A stretch of 64,000 nucleotides of DNA. Origin: Archaeoglobus neptunius. Its GTDB lineage: Archaea > Halobacteriota > Archaeoglobi > Archaeoglobales > Archaeoglobaceae. This document shows, in pieces, positions 33,678 to 42,612 of the stretch. How positions within the stretch are numbered: position 1 is the first letter of the stretch; every line of letters starts with the position of its first letter. The stretch covers positions 124,001 to 188,000 of the forward strand of contig NZ_JAEKIW010000002.1 in NCBI RefSeq assembly GCF_016757965.1, read 5' to 3'. The notes under the pieces are model-generated. The model was given only the letters and a program-made list of their open reading frames with translations, searched no databases and was not told where the DNA came from. Position numbers and translations under genes: made by a program.

Positions 33678-36232
33678 TGTTGAGGCTGCTGATCGCCGAC
33701 GACAATCCGGACGACAGGTATCTGGCCATAAGAGAGATGAGAAAGTACTTTGGTGACGTGGAGGTAGTTGAAATTCTGTCAGAAGATGACCTCAAAAGGG
33801 CACTGGAAGACTTCGATTTTGACGTTGTTGTGACGGACTACAGGCTCAGATGGGGTACGGGATTCGATGTGTTGAATGCTGTTCGAAGAATTTCCCCTCA
33901 CATACCCGTCATCATGCTCACGCATACGGGTGATGAGACCACGGCGGTTGAAGCGATGAAAGCAGGATTTGATGACTATGTGTTGAAATCACCCAAGCAC
34001 ATCATCAAGCTTCCCGTAGCGGTGGAGGTGGCAATCGAGAAAAAGAAAAAGGAAAGGGAAGCCAGTGAATATCTGAGTAAACTGCAGGAGTACGAGAGAT
34101 TCTTCAAAAATGCGAAGGATCTCTTCTTCATTCTGGATACGAAAGGCAGGTTTATTGAGGTAAACCCGAAGTTTGCCGAAATGCTGGGATACGAGCTGAA
34201 AGAGGTAATGGGCAGTAATTCCAGAAAGCTCGTGCATCCGGAGGATCTGGACAGGCTGAGGGAATTTTTCAGAAGCGTGCTGAGGGGCGAGACGAAAAGA
34301 GATGAGTTCAGGTTTGTTACAAAGGACGGCAGAACACTCTGGCTGGAGATTCTGGAGTGGGCAGTATTCGAAAACGGCAGGCTGGTGAGGGTGGAGGGGG
34401 TCATCAGGGACATAACAGAGAGAAAGCAGATGGAGGACAGGCTGAAAGAGAGCGAGGAGAGATACAGAAGCGTTTTTGAAAACGTCGTTGCAGGAGTTTA
34501 CCGTACAACTCCGGATGGAAAGATAATTCTTGCCAATCCGTACATAGCGAAACTGCTTGGATACGAAAGCATCGAGGAACTTAAGGATAGAGATCTGAAC
34601 AAGGTGGAATTCTTCTGTCCCGGTTATGAGAGGGAGAAGTTCATCCGAGAACTTGAGGAGAAAGGGTATTATCTGGGCGAATCGTGCTGGATAAGAAAAG
34701 ACGGTTCCAGGGTATGGATACTTGAGAATACCGTTGCAATCAGGGATGAGAATCGAAGGACGAAATATTACGATGGGGTGGTTGTGGACATAACCAAGCT
34801 GAAGGAAAGCGAGGAGATGTTCAGGGTTCTGACGGAAAAATCGCTGGTTGGGGTGTATCTGATACAGGATGGAGTTTTCAAGTACGTTAACCCTAAAATG
34901 GCCGAGTTCTGGGGTTACAGCGTTGAGGAGCTGATAGGTAAATCTCCTCTCGAATTCATACACCCGGAAGATAGAGATCTCGTAAAAAGAAACATTGAGA
35001 GGAGAGTTAGAGGGGAGATAGATGCGGTAAACTACAAGATCAGAGTGGTAAGGAAGGATGGAGAGATCAGACTCAACGAGGTTTTTGGCGCCAGAATTAT
35101 CTACAGGGGCAGACCAGCAGTTATAGGAACTCTTATAGATATCACGGAGAGAGAAGAGCTCACCCGAAAGCTGAGGGAGAGTGAGAGAAAATACCGGGAG
35201 CTCTGGGACAATGCAAATGACAACTTTTTCATAATCACACCCGACGGTGTTTTCCTGGATGCAAATCAGGCTACGCTGAGCACGCTTGGTGTTTCCGCTG
35301 AAGATATCGGGAAGATAAAAGTGCAGGATGTGGTTGATGAGGACTTCGTGGAGCTTGTCAACAGAAGAATTAAGAGAATTCTGGAAACAAAAGAGCCACT
35401 GGAACCGATAGAGATGAGAGTCAAGAGAAGAGACGGCAGAAAACTCTGGATGGAGCTGCGTTCCCGTCCGATTATCGAGAATGGGAGGGTTGTGGCGATA
35501 CATGGAATTGCGAGAGACATAACGAAGAGGAAGGAATACGAGGAGGAGATAAAGAGGTTGAACAGACTCCTCAGAATAGTTAACGAGATAAACAACTTGC
35601 TGGTCAGAGAGAAGGATGAAGATGGTTTGATAAGGGCCATCGGAGAAAATCTCTCCAAGTTTTACACGCTGGTTTTTGTGGGTATTGCTAAAAATGGTGA
35701 GCTGAAATTCTATCCCTCTCTGGATAAACCCGCATGTGTGGAAGTGGCTTTATCCAGAAGAGAGGTTCTGAAGCTCAGTCCAAACAAACACGTCGCCGGA
35801 TGCAGATATCTGTCCATTCTGGGGCACCTCTTTGCCCTCGTGATACCGATGATTTATGATGAGAAAATTATGGGGATCATAACAATCCACTCGGACAGAC
35901 CCTTCACGGATGACGAGGTTGAGATTCTGACAACGCTGGCCAGAGATATCGCCTTTGCTATGAATGCGTTAAGGCTTGAGGAGGAGAAATTTCTCGCTTA
36001 CACCCAGATTGAAAGCAACATAGAGCAGTTTGCAATTCTTGTCGACCACATCCGCAATCCACTCGCAGCCTTAAGTCTGATTGCGGAGATTGAAATTAAG
36101 GATGAAAACGTTAAGGAAAAAATTTTGTCCCAGCTAAGGAGGGTTGAGGAAGTTCTGAAGAGACTTGATGAGGGGTGGCTGGAGTCGGAGAAGGTACGGG
36201 AGTTTCTGAGAAAAACATGGGAAAAAAGTTAG
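33674..36232 (+). CDS. REC-PAS-PAS-PAS-PAS-GAF protein with HisKA-like end but no ATPase
   Basis: 852 residues. Receiver (~1-125; IADDNPDD, VVVTDYRL, MLTHTGDE, DYVLKSP), four PAS domains (~135-255, 260-380, 385-500, 510-625), a GAF domain (~640-770) and a C-terminal helix pair with LVDHIRNPLAAL, an H-box like that of histidine kinases. The protein ends there: no HATPase domain follows. It may be a phosphotransfer or dimerisation partner of the upstream kinase. Start GTG 33674 or ATG 33677. The stop overlaps that of the convergent CoA-transferase gene. Confidence 0.88.
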   Translation: MMLRLLIADDNPDDRYLAIREMRKYFGDVEVVEILSEDDLKRALEDFDFDVVVTDYRLRWGTGFDVLNAVRRISPHIPVIMLTHTGDETTAVEAMKAGFDDYVLKSPKHIIKLPVAVEVAIEKKKKEREASEYLSKLQEYERFFKNAKDLFFILDTKGRFIEVNPKFAEMLGYELKEVMGSNSRKLVHPEDLDRLREFFRSVLRGETKRDEFRFVTKDGRTLWLEILEWAVFENGRLVRVEGVIRDITERKQMEDRLKESEERYRSVFENVVAGVYRTTPDGKIILANPYIAKLLGYESIEELKDRDLNKVEFFCPGYEREKFIRELEEKGYYLGESCWIRKDGSRVWILENTVAIRDENRRTKYYDGVVVDITKLKESEEMFRVLTEKSLVGVYLIQDGVFKYVNPKMAEFWGYSVEELIGKSPLEFIHPEDRDLVKRNIERRVRGEIDAVNYKIRVVRKDGEIRLNEVFGARIIYRGRPAVIGTLIDITEREELTRKLRESERKYRELWDNANDNFFIITPDGVFLDANQATLSTLGVSAEDIGKIKVQDVVDEDFVELVNRRIKRILETKEPLEPIEMRVKRRDGRKLWMELRSRPIIENGRVVAIHGIARDITKRKEYEEEIKRLNRLLRIVNEINNLLVREKDEDGLIRAIGENLSKFYTLVFVGIAKNGELKFYPSLDKPACVEVALSRREVLKLSPNKHVAGCRYLSILGHLFALVIPMIYDEKIMGIITIHSDRPFTDDEVEILTTLARDIAFAMNALRLEEEKFLAYTQIESNIEQFAILVDHIRNPLAALSLIAEIEIKDENVKEKILSQLRRVEEVLKRLDEGWLESEKVREFLRKTWEKS

Positions 36233-37530
36233 ATGATCCCGGCCTTTCTGAGATCTTCCAGATCCTCCCTCCCAAGTCCCAGCAGATTGTGGTAGACAAG
36301 ATAGTTGTTCTCTCCCTTCTCCTTCCCGAGCCATTTGAGCTTGTAGGGAGTTTTGCTCAATCTCCAGGGAGTGACAGGAACTAGCAAGTTCTGGTATTTT
36401 GCATCCCGGTAGATGCGGAACAGGTATTTATCCCACCAGAACCCGTCCTCAAGCACCTCTCTGGGTGTCATGACCTTGGCGTAGATCGCTACACCCTCCC
36501 TGCCCTCATCCTTCCACCTGACCATTCTCTCTGCCAGCTCCCTGAATGTGAACTTCTTTATTGCGTTCTGTACATCCCTGTAGGCCTGTTTCTGCTTTTC
36601 AAGTGGAATCCTGTCGAAAACTGTGGGGTACTTTTCCATCAGATGCTCAGCTTCGATCTGCGTAACCAGAGCTTTGAAGTTCGCATCCGTGTAGCCCGAG
36701 GCAAAGGCGTACCCGTCTTTGATCTCATAAAATGCATAGCTGAATACTCCGGAATCGAGAGGGAGAAAACCTTCAAGAGGCTCATTGAAGGCGTGGGGAA
36801 ATATAAGATGCATTCCTATCTTGTTAATTGCCTCGGTTGAGGTTACGTCAATCATCTGTCCCTCTCCCGTTCTGGCACGGTAAATCAGGGCAAGCAAAAC
36901 ACCACATGCCCCCCACATTCCGGCATAGTGGTATGCCATCCAGAAGCCGGGAGCTGTGGGCAGATTGTATGGCTCTCCGGCTTCGGGCAGCTCTTTGGTC
37001 ATGTACATGTATCCGGATTCGGCAAGACCGAGAAGATTTGAATCCGGAATGTTGGCGAACTCCCTCGCTCTAGGCCCGAACTGACCGTGGGATGAGAATG
37101 CCAGATAGATCAGTCCGGGATTTATTTCTCTAAGCTGCCTGTACCCCAGCTCGTTCTCATCCATCCAGCCCGGCGGGAAGGACTCAATCAGAACGTCCGC
37201 TCTGCTTACCATTTTCTTTAAAAGTTCTCTACCTTCTTCTTTTTCCAGATTCAGCGTTATGAACATCTTATTTCTCGTTTCAATAAGAAAATCGAGTCCT
37301 GTATTCCTGAAATAAAATTCTCCGAAAGGTGTTACCTCCCTCAGGGGGTCCCCGTCTGGAGGCTCTATCTTTATAACCTCCGCTCCAAGCTCGGCGAGAA
37401 TGGATGAGGCAAACATCGCTGATGGACTTGCCACACTCACATCCAGAACTCTCAGCCCATCGAGTGCATCATCCTTAAATTTTGCCTCCTCGGGGTTGGT
37501 AATCATCCTTGCGTATTCCCTCCAGTCCAT
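36229..37530 (-). CDS. CaiB/BaiF family III CoA-transferase
   Basis: About 433 residues. Family landmarks: LDGLRVLDVSVASPSAMFASSILAELGAEVIKIEPPDGDPLR at the N-terminus, the catalytic-Asp region of family III near SNLLGLAESGYM, and RTGEGQMIDVTSTEA. ATG 37530 is preferred because GGTGAT precedes it at the right distance; ATG 37536 overlaps the previous stop. Together with the next-listed paralogue it probably forms a heteromeric transferase moving CoA between organic acids (inference, as in BbsEF). Confidence 0.9.
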   Translation of the reverse strand: MDWREYARMITNPEEAKFKDDALDGLRVLDVSVASPSAMFASSILAELGAEVIKIEPPDGDPLREVTPFGEFYFRNTGLDFLIETRNKMFITLNLEKEEGRELLKKMVSRADVLIESFPPGWMDENELGYRQLREINPGLIYLAFSSHGQFGPRAREFANIPDSNLLGLAESGYMYMTKELPEAGEPYNLPTAPGFWMAYHYAGMWGACGVLLALIYRARTGEGQMIDVTSTEAINKIGMHLIFPHAFNEPLEGFLPLDSGVFSYAFYEIKDGYAFASGYTDANFKALVTQIEAEHLMEKYPTVFDRIPLEKQKQAYRDVQNAIKKFTFRELAERMVRWKDEGREGVAIYAKVMTPREVLEDGFWWDKYLFRIYRDAKYQNLLVPVTPWRLSKTPYKLKWLGKEKGENNYLVYHNLLGLGREDLEDLRKAGII

Positions 37531-37535
37531 ATTCA

Positions 37536-38885
37536 TCACCATATGAACACGGGGTCTTTTTCGTAATCGAAGTCCTTCGGGGGCCTTCTTCCGATGAAAT
37601 CTGCCCAGTAACAGATCACACCCTCTCTGATAAGCTCTTCAATCTCTTCCTCGCTCAGGCCAAGAAGTTTTTTGAAAATGTATCTGTTGTGGTATCCGAC
37701 AGGTGTGCCAACCCATTTTATCCTTCCCGGCGATTTGCTGAGCTTTGCCGGGCTTCCTGCGGCAACCATTTTCCCGTACACCGGATCATCAAAGACCCAG
37801 ACACTTCTTCTTGCTCTGAGATGCTCATCCTCGTAAACCTGCTTGCTGTCTCTCACCTCTCCGGCAGAAAAGCCGTATTCCCTCGCCATCCGTAGTATCT
37901 CATCAAGGTTTTTCTGTTTGCACCACTCGGCAACCATTCTGTCTATCTCATCTGCATTCTCCTTCCTCAGCCTCTGAGAGGTTCTGGAGAACCTTTCATC
38001 CTCCATAAGGTCCTCCCTGTCCATCGCTCTGCAGAGTCTTCTGAACTCCTCCGTTGTCAGGGTTGAGATTACGACAAGCCTTCCATCGGCGGTTCTGTAC
38101 ATGTTTGCCGGAGCTATACTCGGATCTCTGTTTCCCATCCGTTTTCTATCCTTTCCCTTCAGGTGTGTGTACGTGAAGACCGATCCCATAACCCTCAGGA
38201 AAGTTTCGACCTGAGCAACATCGATGTACTGCCCTTCTCCGGTCTTCTCCCTGTAGTACAGTGCCGCAAGAACGGACATGAATCCGGCGGTTGCGGCAAT
38301 CAGGTCTCCGGGATATGAAGGCAGTCTAAGCGGAACTCTACCTTCATAACCGCTCACCGCAGCGGCACCACTCATTGCCTGTCCGCTTGCATCAAAACTC
38401 GGCCAGTTCCATCTCTCTCCCCACTGCCCGTAACCGCTGAGTGACAGGTAAATCAGGCGTGGATTCACCTCCTTCAGGTGTCTGTAGCTGAGTCCAAGCC
38501 TGTCCATGGTTCCCGGCACAAAATTTTCGAGAACGACATCACTCTTTTTTACGAGCCGCAGAAACAGATCTTTTCCCCTGGGATGCTTGAGGTTGAGAGA
38601 TGTGAAGTATTTGTTTCTCTGGCACCAGAGCACAGCACTTGATGCATCTTTCCAGAATCTCGCCCATGCATCCACACTCCTGACAAAATCGCCCATACCC
38701 GGTGGACTTCCGGGCATCTCAATTCTTATTACCTCAGCACCAAATTCTGCCAGAAGAGATCCAGCTTCAGGTCCAAAGAGGACCACGGTTAAATCCAGAA
38801 CCCGTACACCTTCAAGAGGTTCGGGCTTCTCGAATATTTTTTCCGGATCAAACTCCCTCTCTGCCCACTCAAAATATTCTAACAT
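37536..38885 (-). CDS. CaiB/BaiF family III CoA-transferase
   Basis: 449 residues. LEGVRVLDLTVVLFGPEAGSLLAEFGAEVIRIE, ENFVPGTMDRLGLSY, LIYLSLSGYG and KTGEGQYIDVAQVE are all typical. The catalytic Asp probably lies near WPSFDASGQAMSG. It is the first gene of a two-gene operon with the paralogue downstream (stop TGA shares bases with the next ATG). A TATA-like box on the minus strand at ~38900-38912 gives a near-leaderless start. Divergent from a symporter operon. Confidence 0.91.
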   Translation of the reverse strand: MLEYFEWAEREFDPEKIFEKPEPLEGVRVLDLTVVLFGPEAGSLLAEFGAEVIRIEMPGSPPGMGDFVRSVDAWARFWKDASSAVLWCQRNKYFTSLNLKHPRGKDLFLRLVKKSDVVLENFVPGTMDRLGLSYRHLKEVNPRLIYLSLSGYGQWGERWNWPSFDASGQAMSGAAAVSGYEGRVPLRLPSYPGDLIAATAGFMSVLAALYYREKTGEGQYIDVAQVETFLRVMGSVFTYTHLKGKDRKRMGNRDPSIAPANMYRTADGRLVVISTLTTEEFRRLCRAMDREDLMEDERFSRTSQRLRKENADEIDRMVAEWCKQKNLDEILRMAREYGFSAGEVRDSKQVYEDEHLRARRSVWVFDDPVYGKMVAAGSPAKLSKSPGRIKWVGTPVGYHNRYIFKKLLGLSEEEIEELIREGVICYWADFIGRRPPKDFDYEKDPVFIW

Positions 38886-39017
38886 GATTGAATATTCTCA
38901 GTATTTAATATAAGGTTTATTGAAGATTGGGAGAAATATGCATTTTATATTTGACACACTTCAAATTTGACGAAAATTTTTTAAAGTAATGATTATTTTA
39001 TTAAATTGGTGGTTGGT

Positions 39018-39452
39018 ATGGGTGTTAGAGACTTGGCCTTTCCACTTCAGGCCCTGCTACTTTTGCTGATGCTGGCAACCGCACTGACAAATCAGTGGAT
39101 GGCTTTCGGTTACGTCATGGGCCTACACCTCGCAGTATGGTTTGTGATAGGGCTGTCCAGAAACGGGGGGCTGAAGAAGGGGATGGCGATAGCGATCCCG
39201 ACATTCGTCATCTGGACGGTCTGTTTTACGGCCATAGTATATTTCTGGCAGCTATTCAGGGGAAGATTTCCGGATTTCACCATTGCAGGAATGCATCCTG
39301 GATTCTTTGTACTGTTTCCGGTGATGTGGCTGCTGCTGTTCGTGGTGACAACTCTCACGTATCCTCTGGTTTTCGAGAGATGGGTTTTGAGCGATGAAGA
39401 TTGGGAGAAATTTGTGAAGGAGGCGAAGAAGGGGGTGGAGGAGTATGAGTGA
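39018..39452 (+). CDS. Small membrane protein paired with a sodium:solute symporter
   Basis: 144 residues, four membrane helices and a charged tail (DEDWEKFVKEAKKG). The family is not firmly recognised. It overlaps the symporter gene by eight bases, resembling small accessory subunits that accompany some SSS carriers (DUF4212- or YhdT-like arrangement, by position only). ATG 39018 follows GGTGGTT. A TATA-like TTTTTTAAAG lies at ~38976-38986. Confidence 0.75.
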   Translation: MGVRDLAFPLQALLLLLMLATALTNQWMAFGYVMGLHLAVWFVIGLSRNGGLKKGMAIAIPTFVIWTVCFTAIVYFWQLFRGRFPDFTIAGMHPGFFVLFPVMWLLLFVVTTLTYPLVFERWVLSDEDWEKFVKEAKKGVEEYE

Positions 39453-40911
39453 TCCGCTTGTGGTAGCAGTGGTTGTACTTTACTTCATCGTGACATTTTT
39501 GATTGGCGTTTATGGTGTGAAAAAGATAAAGAGTGCGGAACATTATTATGGTGCAAGAAAACTCTTTGGAGCATTTATAACATCCATAGCTATTTTTGCA
39601 TCAATAATGAGCGGTTTCGGATTCGTTGGCGGTCCTGGACTGGTCTACGCACTTGGAGCCACATCCCTGTGGATTACACTGACTGCTGGTATGGGCTACG
39701 GCTTTATGTGGTACGTAATCGGCAAGAGGATTAGGGCGATAGCTGAGGTGAGGCCGATTGCAACACTTCCGGATCTCGCCGAGGCGAGGTTTAAGAGTGG
39801 AGCTGCAAGGGGTTTGCTTGCGATAAGTCTCGTCCTGGGTGTAATAGCCTACCTCGGAACTCAGGTTATGGCTGGAGGTTATGTGGTTTCCGGTCTGCTG
39901 GGCATACCTCTTGAAACGTCCATACTGATAATCTTCGGAATAACGATGGCCTATACAGCTATAGCAGGAATGGTTGCCAGCATTCTGACGGACTTTTTCC
40001 AGGGGCTCATAATGCTGATTGCCGCAGCAGTCGTGTTCATTCTTGCCCTCGTAATGACCGGTGGGACAGGGCCGATGTTTCAGACCATTGGTCAGGAGAA
40101 TCCGATACTCATTGACCCCCTCGGCAGGGGAACGTGGATGCTCGTATTGATGTGGTGGTTCGTTTTCACAATAGGCTCTCAGCCTCACAGCGTGACGAAG
40201 TTCTATGCACTCAAGAGTCACAAGGACTTGAAGTGGGGAGCGGTGATCAGCGGTGGAGCATATATGCTCTCAAGTCTGCTCTGGATTTTCGTTGGTTATG
40301 CTGCCCTCTGGCTGGTTATAAGTGGCAGAATCCCCGCCCTTCAAAAACCCGATCAGGCAGCGATTGCATTTCTGACACAGGTTCCACCTGTAATCTCTGC
40401 ATTGGTTTATGCAGGTCTGCTTGCAGCAATAATGTCAACCTCAAGCGGCTTCATTTCAGTGGGTACGGCCGCACTGGTTAGAGATCTACCGAGAGCCTTT
40501 GGCAGGGATCTCGACTACAGAAAGCAGATTTGGTGGGGCAGAGTGGTCACGATAATTCTCACAGTATTCGCCCTGATATTCGGCTACTTTGGGGGATATC
40601 TGGTGGCGATTCTCGGAGCTCTGGGGTGGGGATACTTTGCTTCTGCAATAGCCCCTCTTGTGCTTGTTGGCCTCAACTGGAAGAGGGCAACGCGGGAGGG
40701 ATATGTTACGGCCCTGGTTCTTGCCCTCGTGCTGAACATTGGATTTCTGATTTACGAGAAAGGTCTGGGGATGAAAATACCCTACGGCATCCCGAGCTAC
40801 GGAATAAGCATAATAGTGGCTCTGCTTGCAATGATCCTCGTCTCGATGGTTACCAAGGGGGCTGCAGAGGAAGAGCTGGATCCGGACATTAGAGCGGCGA
40901 TGGATCTGTAA
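39445..40911 (+). CDS. Sodium:solute symporter (SSS family)
   Basis: 488 residues with ~13 membrane helices. SSS landmarks: FLIGVYGVKKIKSAEHYYGARK, the broken first core helix around SIMSGFGFVGGPGLVY, and IMSTSSGFISVGTAALVRDL. These carriers import organic acids, amino acids or sugars with Na+. The substrate is unknown; the divergent CoA-transferase pair suggests a carboxylic acid (inference). The stop is two bases from the stop of the convergent radical SAM gene. Confidence 0.92.
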   Translation: MSDPLVVAVVVLYFIVTFLIGVYGVKKIKSAEHYYGARKLFGAFITSIAIFASIMSGFGFVGGPGLVYALGATSLWITLTAGMGYGFMWYVIGKRIRAIAEVRPIATLPDLAEARFKSGAARGLLAISLVLGVIAYLGTQVMAGGYVVSGLLGIPLETSILIIFGITMAYTAIAGMVASILTDFFQGLIMLIAAAVVFILALVMTGGTGPMFQTIGQENPILIDPLGRGTWMLVLMWWFVFTIGSQPHSVTKFYALKSHKDLKWGAVISGGAYMLSSLLWIFVGYAALWLVISGRIPALQKPDQAAIAFLTQVPPVISALVYAGLLAAIMSTSSGFISVGTAALVRDLPRAFGRDLDYRKQIWWGRVVTIILTVFALIFGYFGGYLVAILGALGWGYFASAIAPLVLVGLNWKRATREGYVTALVLALVLNIGFLIYEKGLGMKIPYGIPSYGISIIVALLAMILVSMVTKGAAEEELDPDIRAAMDL

Positions 40912-40913
40912 TC

Positions 40914-42143
40914 CTATTTTTTAATTTCGTATATTTTCCTGAGATTTTCAAGTTTCAGCACGTGCTCAACGTCTCCTCTCTCAATGACTCTGAAGGCATG
41001 CCTTACCATTTCCTTGTAGAACTCACAGTAGGGGCTTTTTGCATACATGGTTTTGTGCTCAGCATAGATTTCTGCAGGGCATGGAGAACCGCAGAGATGT
41101 CTGAATGTGCAGTCCATGCATTCCGGAATTTTTTCAACGATTCTTTCCCTGATGGGGCAGAAGATATCCAAAATTTCTTCCAGGTTGGATAGCATTGAAA
41201 TATCAGCCCTGAACTCATCCATGCCTATGAATTCGCCACATGGATAGATTCCATCAACACTTATGGCGAAAAACCTTCTTCCGGCGCCACAGGGAGAGAT
41301 GTCGCACTGAAGAACTCTGGAAGTTGGGGCGAACAACCCAAGGAGAACGTTTGCAAAATCTCCTATTACTATTCTTTCGCCTTCTCTGGTGTGCTCAATG
41401 GCCCGGTCAACAGCTTTTATGTAATACCTTTCAAAACCCTCAGGAGGTCTGAGCTCCCTACCACCCTCACTTGTCCCTCTTACCGGATTTGCAAGCAGTA
41501 TCTCAACCTTTCCTGCAAGAAAGTCGACCAGTCCATCGAGATGTCTGTAGTTGTACACGTTTACCGTTGCTATGATGTTCAGGTTCCTGTACCCATTGAA
41601 ATACTCCAGTGCATTTAAAACAGCCCTGTAGTGTCCCTCACCTCTGGTTGTTTCGTCAACCTCTCTGATGTGGCTGTCAAAGGAGATTCCCACACTCACG
41701 TTGTTTTTCATCAGAAATTCCGCATCCTCCTCGCTAAGAAGCGTTGCATTCGTCTGTATGCCGAATTTAAAATTGAACTCCTCAATTGCTTTGAAAATGA
41801 TATCTTTTACAATTAGAGGCTCCGCACCGTGAAATATCACCCACTCCACGTTCTCCAGCCTGTTAAGGATATCCTCGAGAGTTTCATAATCAAAACTTCT
41901 CCCTCTGGCCCTGATCTCACCGGGAATGTAACAGTAAGGACAGTTTCGGTTGCACTTCTCTGTGGGGTTGATGTAAACGGTGGTTGGATTGATGGCGAAT
42001 CTGTATCTCTCCATTTCCTTCAAAAACTTGTCTCTGTTCTTCTCAAAGAGTTTTTCTGCAATTTCGCTTCTATCTATAACCCAGAAACATGTGTTGGGGT
42101 CAAGATAAGCCTTAAAACTTCCAAGATCTATTTCCTCCAGCAT
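40914..42143 (-). CDS. Radical SAM/SPASM peptide maturase-like enzyme
   Basis: 409 residues. The radical SAM triad is CNRNCPYC (C64, C68, C71), followed by an unusual GAEPL motif (HGAEPLIVKD) also found in archaeal peptide-modifying radical SAM groups of the AF1577/Mhun_1560/CbpB kind. The C-terminal SPASM region has CDISPCGAG, DGIYPCGEF, CMDC and CGSPCP, enough Cys for two auxiliary clusters. ATG 42143 follows GGTGAT; the longer frame to 42218 would run through the upstream mini-ORF. It is the second gene after a 27-codon ORF, which is its candidate substrate. Confidence 0.88.
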   Translation of the reverse strand: MLEEIDLGSFKAYLDPNTCFWVIDRSEIAEKLFEKNRDKFLKEMERYRFAINPTTVYINPTEKCNRNCPYCYIPGEIRARGRSFDYETLEDILNRLENVEWVIFHGAEPLIVKDIIFKAIEEFNFKFGIQTNATLLSEEDAEFLMKNNVSVGISFDSHIREVDETTRGEGHYRAVLNALEYFNGYRNLNIIATVNVYNYRHLDGLVDFLAGKVEILLANPVRGTSEGGRELRPPEGFERYYIKAVDRAIEHTREGERIVIGDFANVLLGLFAPTSRVLQCDISPCGAGRRFFAISVDGIYPCGEFIGMDEFRADISMLSNLEEILDIFCPIRERIVEKIPECMDCTFRHLCGSPCPAEIYAEHKTMYAKSPYCEFYKEMVRHAFRVIERGDVEHVLKLENLRKIYEIKK

Positions 42144-42157
42144 GCCATCACCAAAAA

Positions 42158-42241
42158 TTAAAATGGTGAACTTTCGTCCAGAGCCACGTAATGCGTGAGC
42201 CCACCTTCCGGTTTGCACTCGTATCTTGCTGCTATCACCAT
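42158..42241 (-). CDS. 27-residue candidate precursor peptide for the radical SAM enzyme
   Basis: ATG at 42241-42239, TAA at 42160-42158. The peptide starts MVIAARYECKPEGG, ends DESSPF and has one Cys (C9), two Tyr (Y7, Y18) and two adjacent Gly. A TATA box at 42262-42270 is centred 25 bases from its ATG, so the transcript should begin exactly at this ORF. The radical SAM gene starts 14 bases after its stop. Position and size fit a RiPP-type precursor. The link is inferred; the peptide family is not recognised by eye. Confidence 0.6.
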   Translation of the reverse strand: MVIAARYECKPEGGLTHYVALDESSPF

Positions 42242-42261
42242 GATCGGGAGTATTCTGACCG

Positions 42262-42270
42262 CTTAAAAAT
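42262..42270 (-). promoter_or_regulatory. TATA box for the mini-ORF/radical SAM operon
   Basis: On the minus strand, ATTTTTAAG, centred 25 bases before ATG 42241. It fits a leaderless transcript that begins with the mini-ORF. Confidence 0.55.
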
Positions 42271-42312
42271 TGTTGCTTTTGTTATACACATGTAATACAA
42301 AAAAAGTTGAAT

Positions 42313-42612
42313 TTAAATAGCTCTTGAAACCTCTGAACTAAACCCGGCGCTCAGTGTTGCGAGTGCCACTGATATCAGCAGGCTTATATAGGTTAAGGGC
42401 AGGCCGATAAACCGTGAAAAGTCAAAAATGAAGAATGCGTAGGCGATGAACAGTGCCCACACCGTAACACCAAAGACGAAGCCCATGAGCATCCCTTTTC
42501 TCAGATTCTCGGTAGACCAGCCAATCAGTGCTGCGCCAAGCACTATTCCGGCCCAGTGGAGAATCGACAGTACTATACCTGCAGCAAATGCGACAATTCT
42601 AGCCAAATTCAA
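42313..42612 (-). CDS. Small membrane protein, 99 residues
   Basis: Three membrane helices by eye (residues ~5-30, 40-65, 70-95) with charged turns. Not recognised. It overlaps the 3' end of the penicillin-acylase-like gene by 14 bases, so it is in that operon and may be expressed with it. The role is unknown. Confidence 0.65.
   Translation of the reverse strand: MNLARIVAFAAGIVLSILHWAGIVLGAALIGWSTENLRKGMLMGFVFGVTVWALFIAYAFFIFDFSRFIGLPLTYISLLISVALATLSAGFSSEVSRAI

Noticed and set aside
33989-35503. 504-codon antisense ORF inside the PAS-repeat protein
   Set aside because: It is the shadow of a well-supported multi-domain gene; the translation has no recognisable fold.
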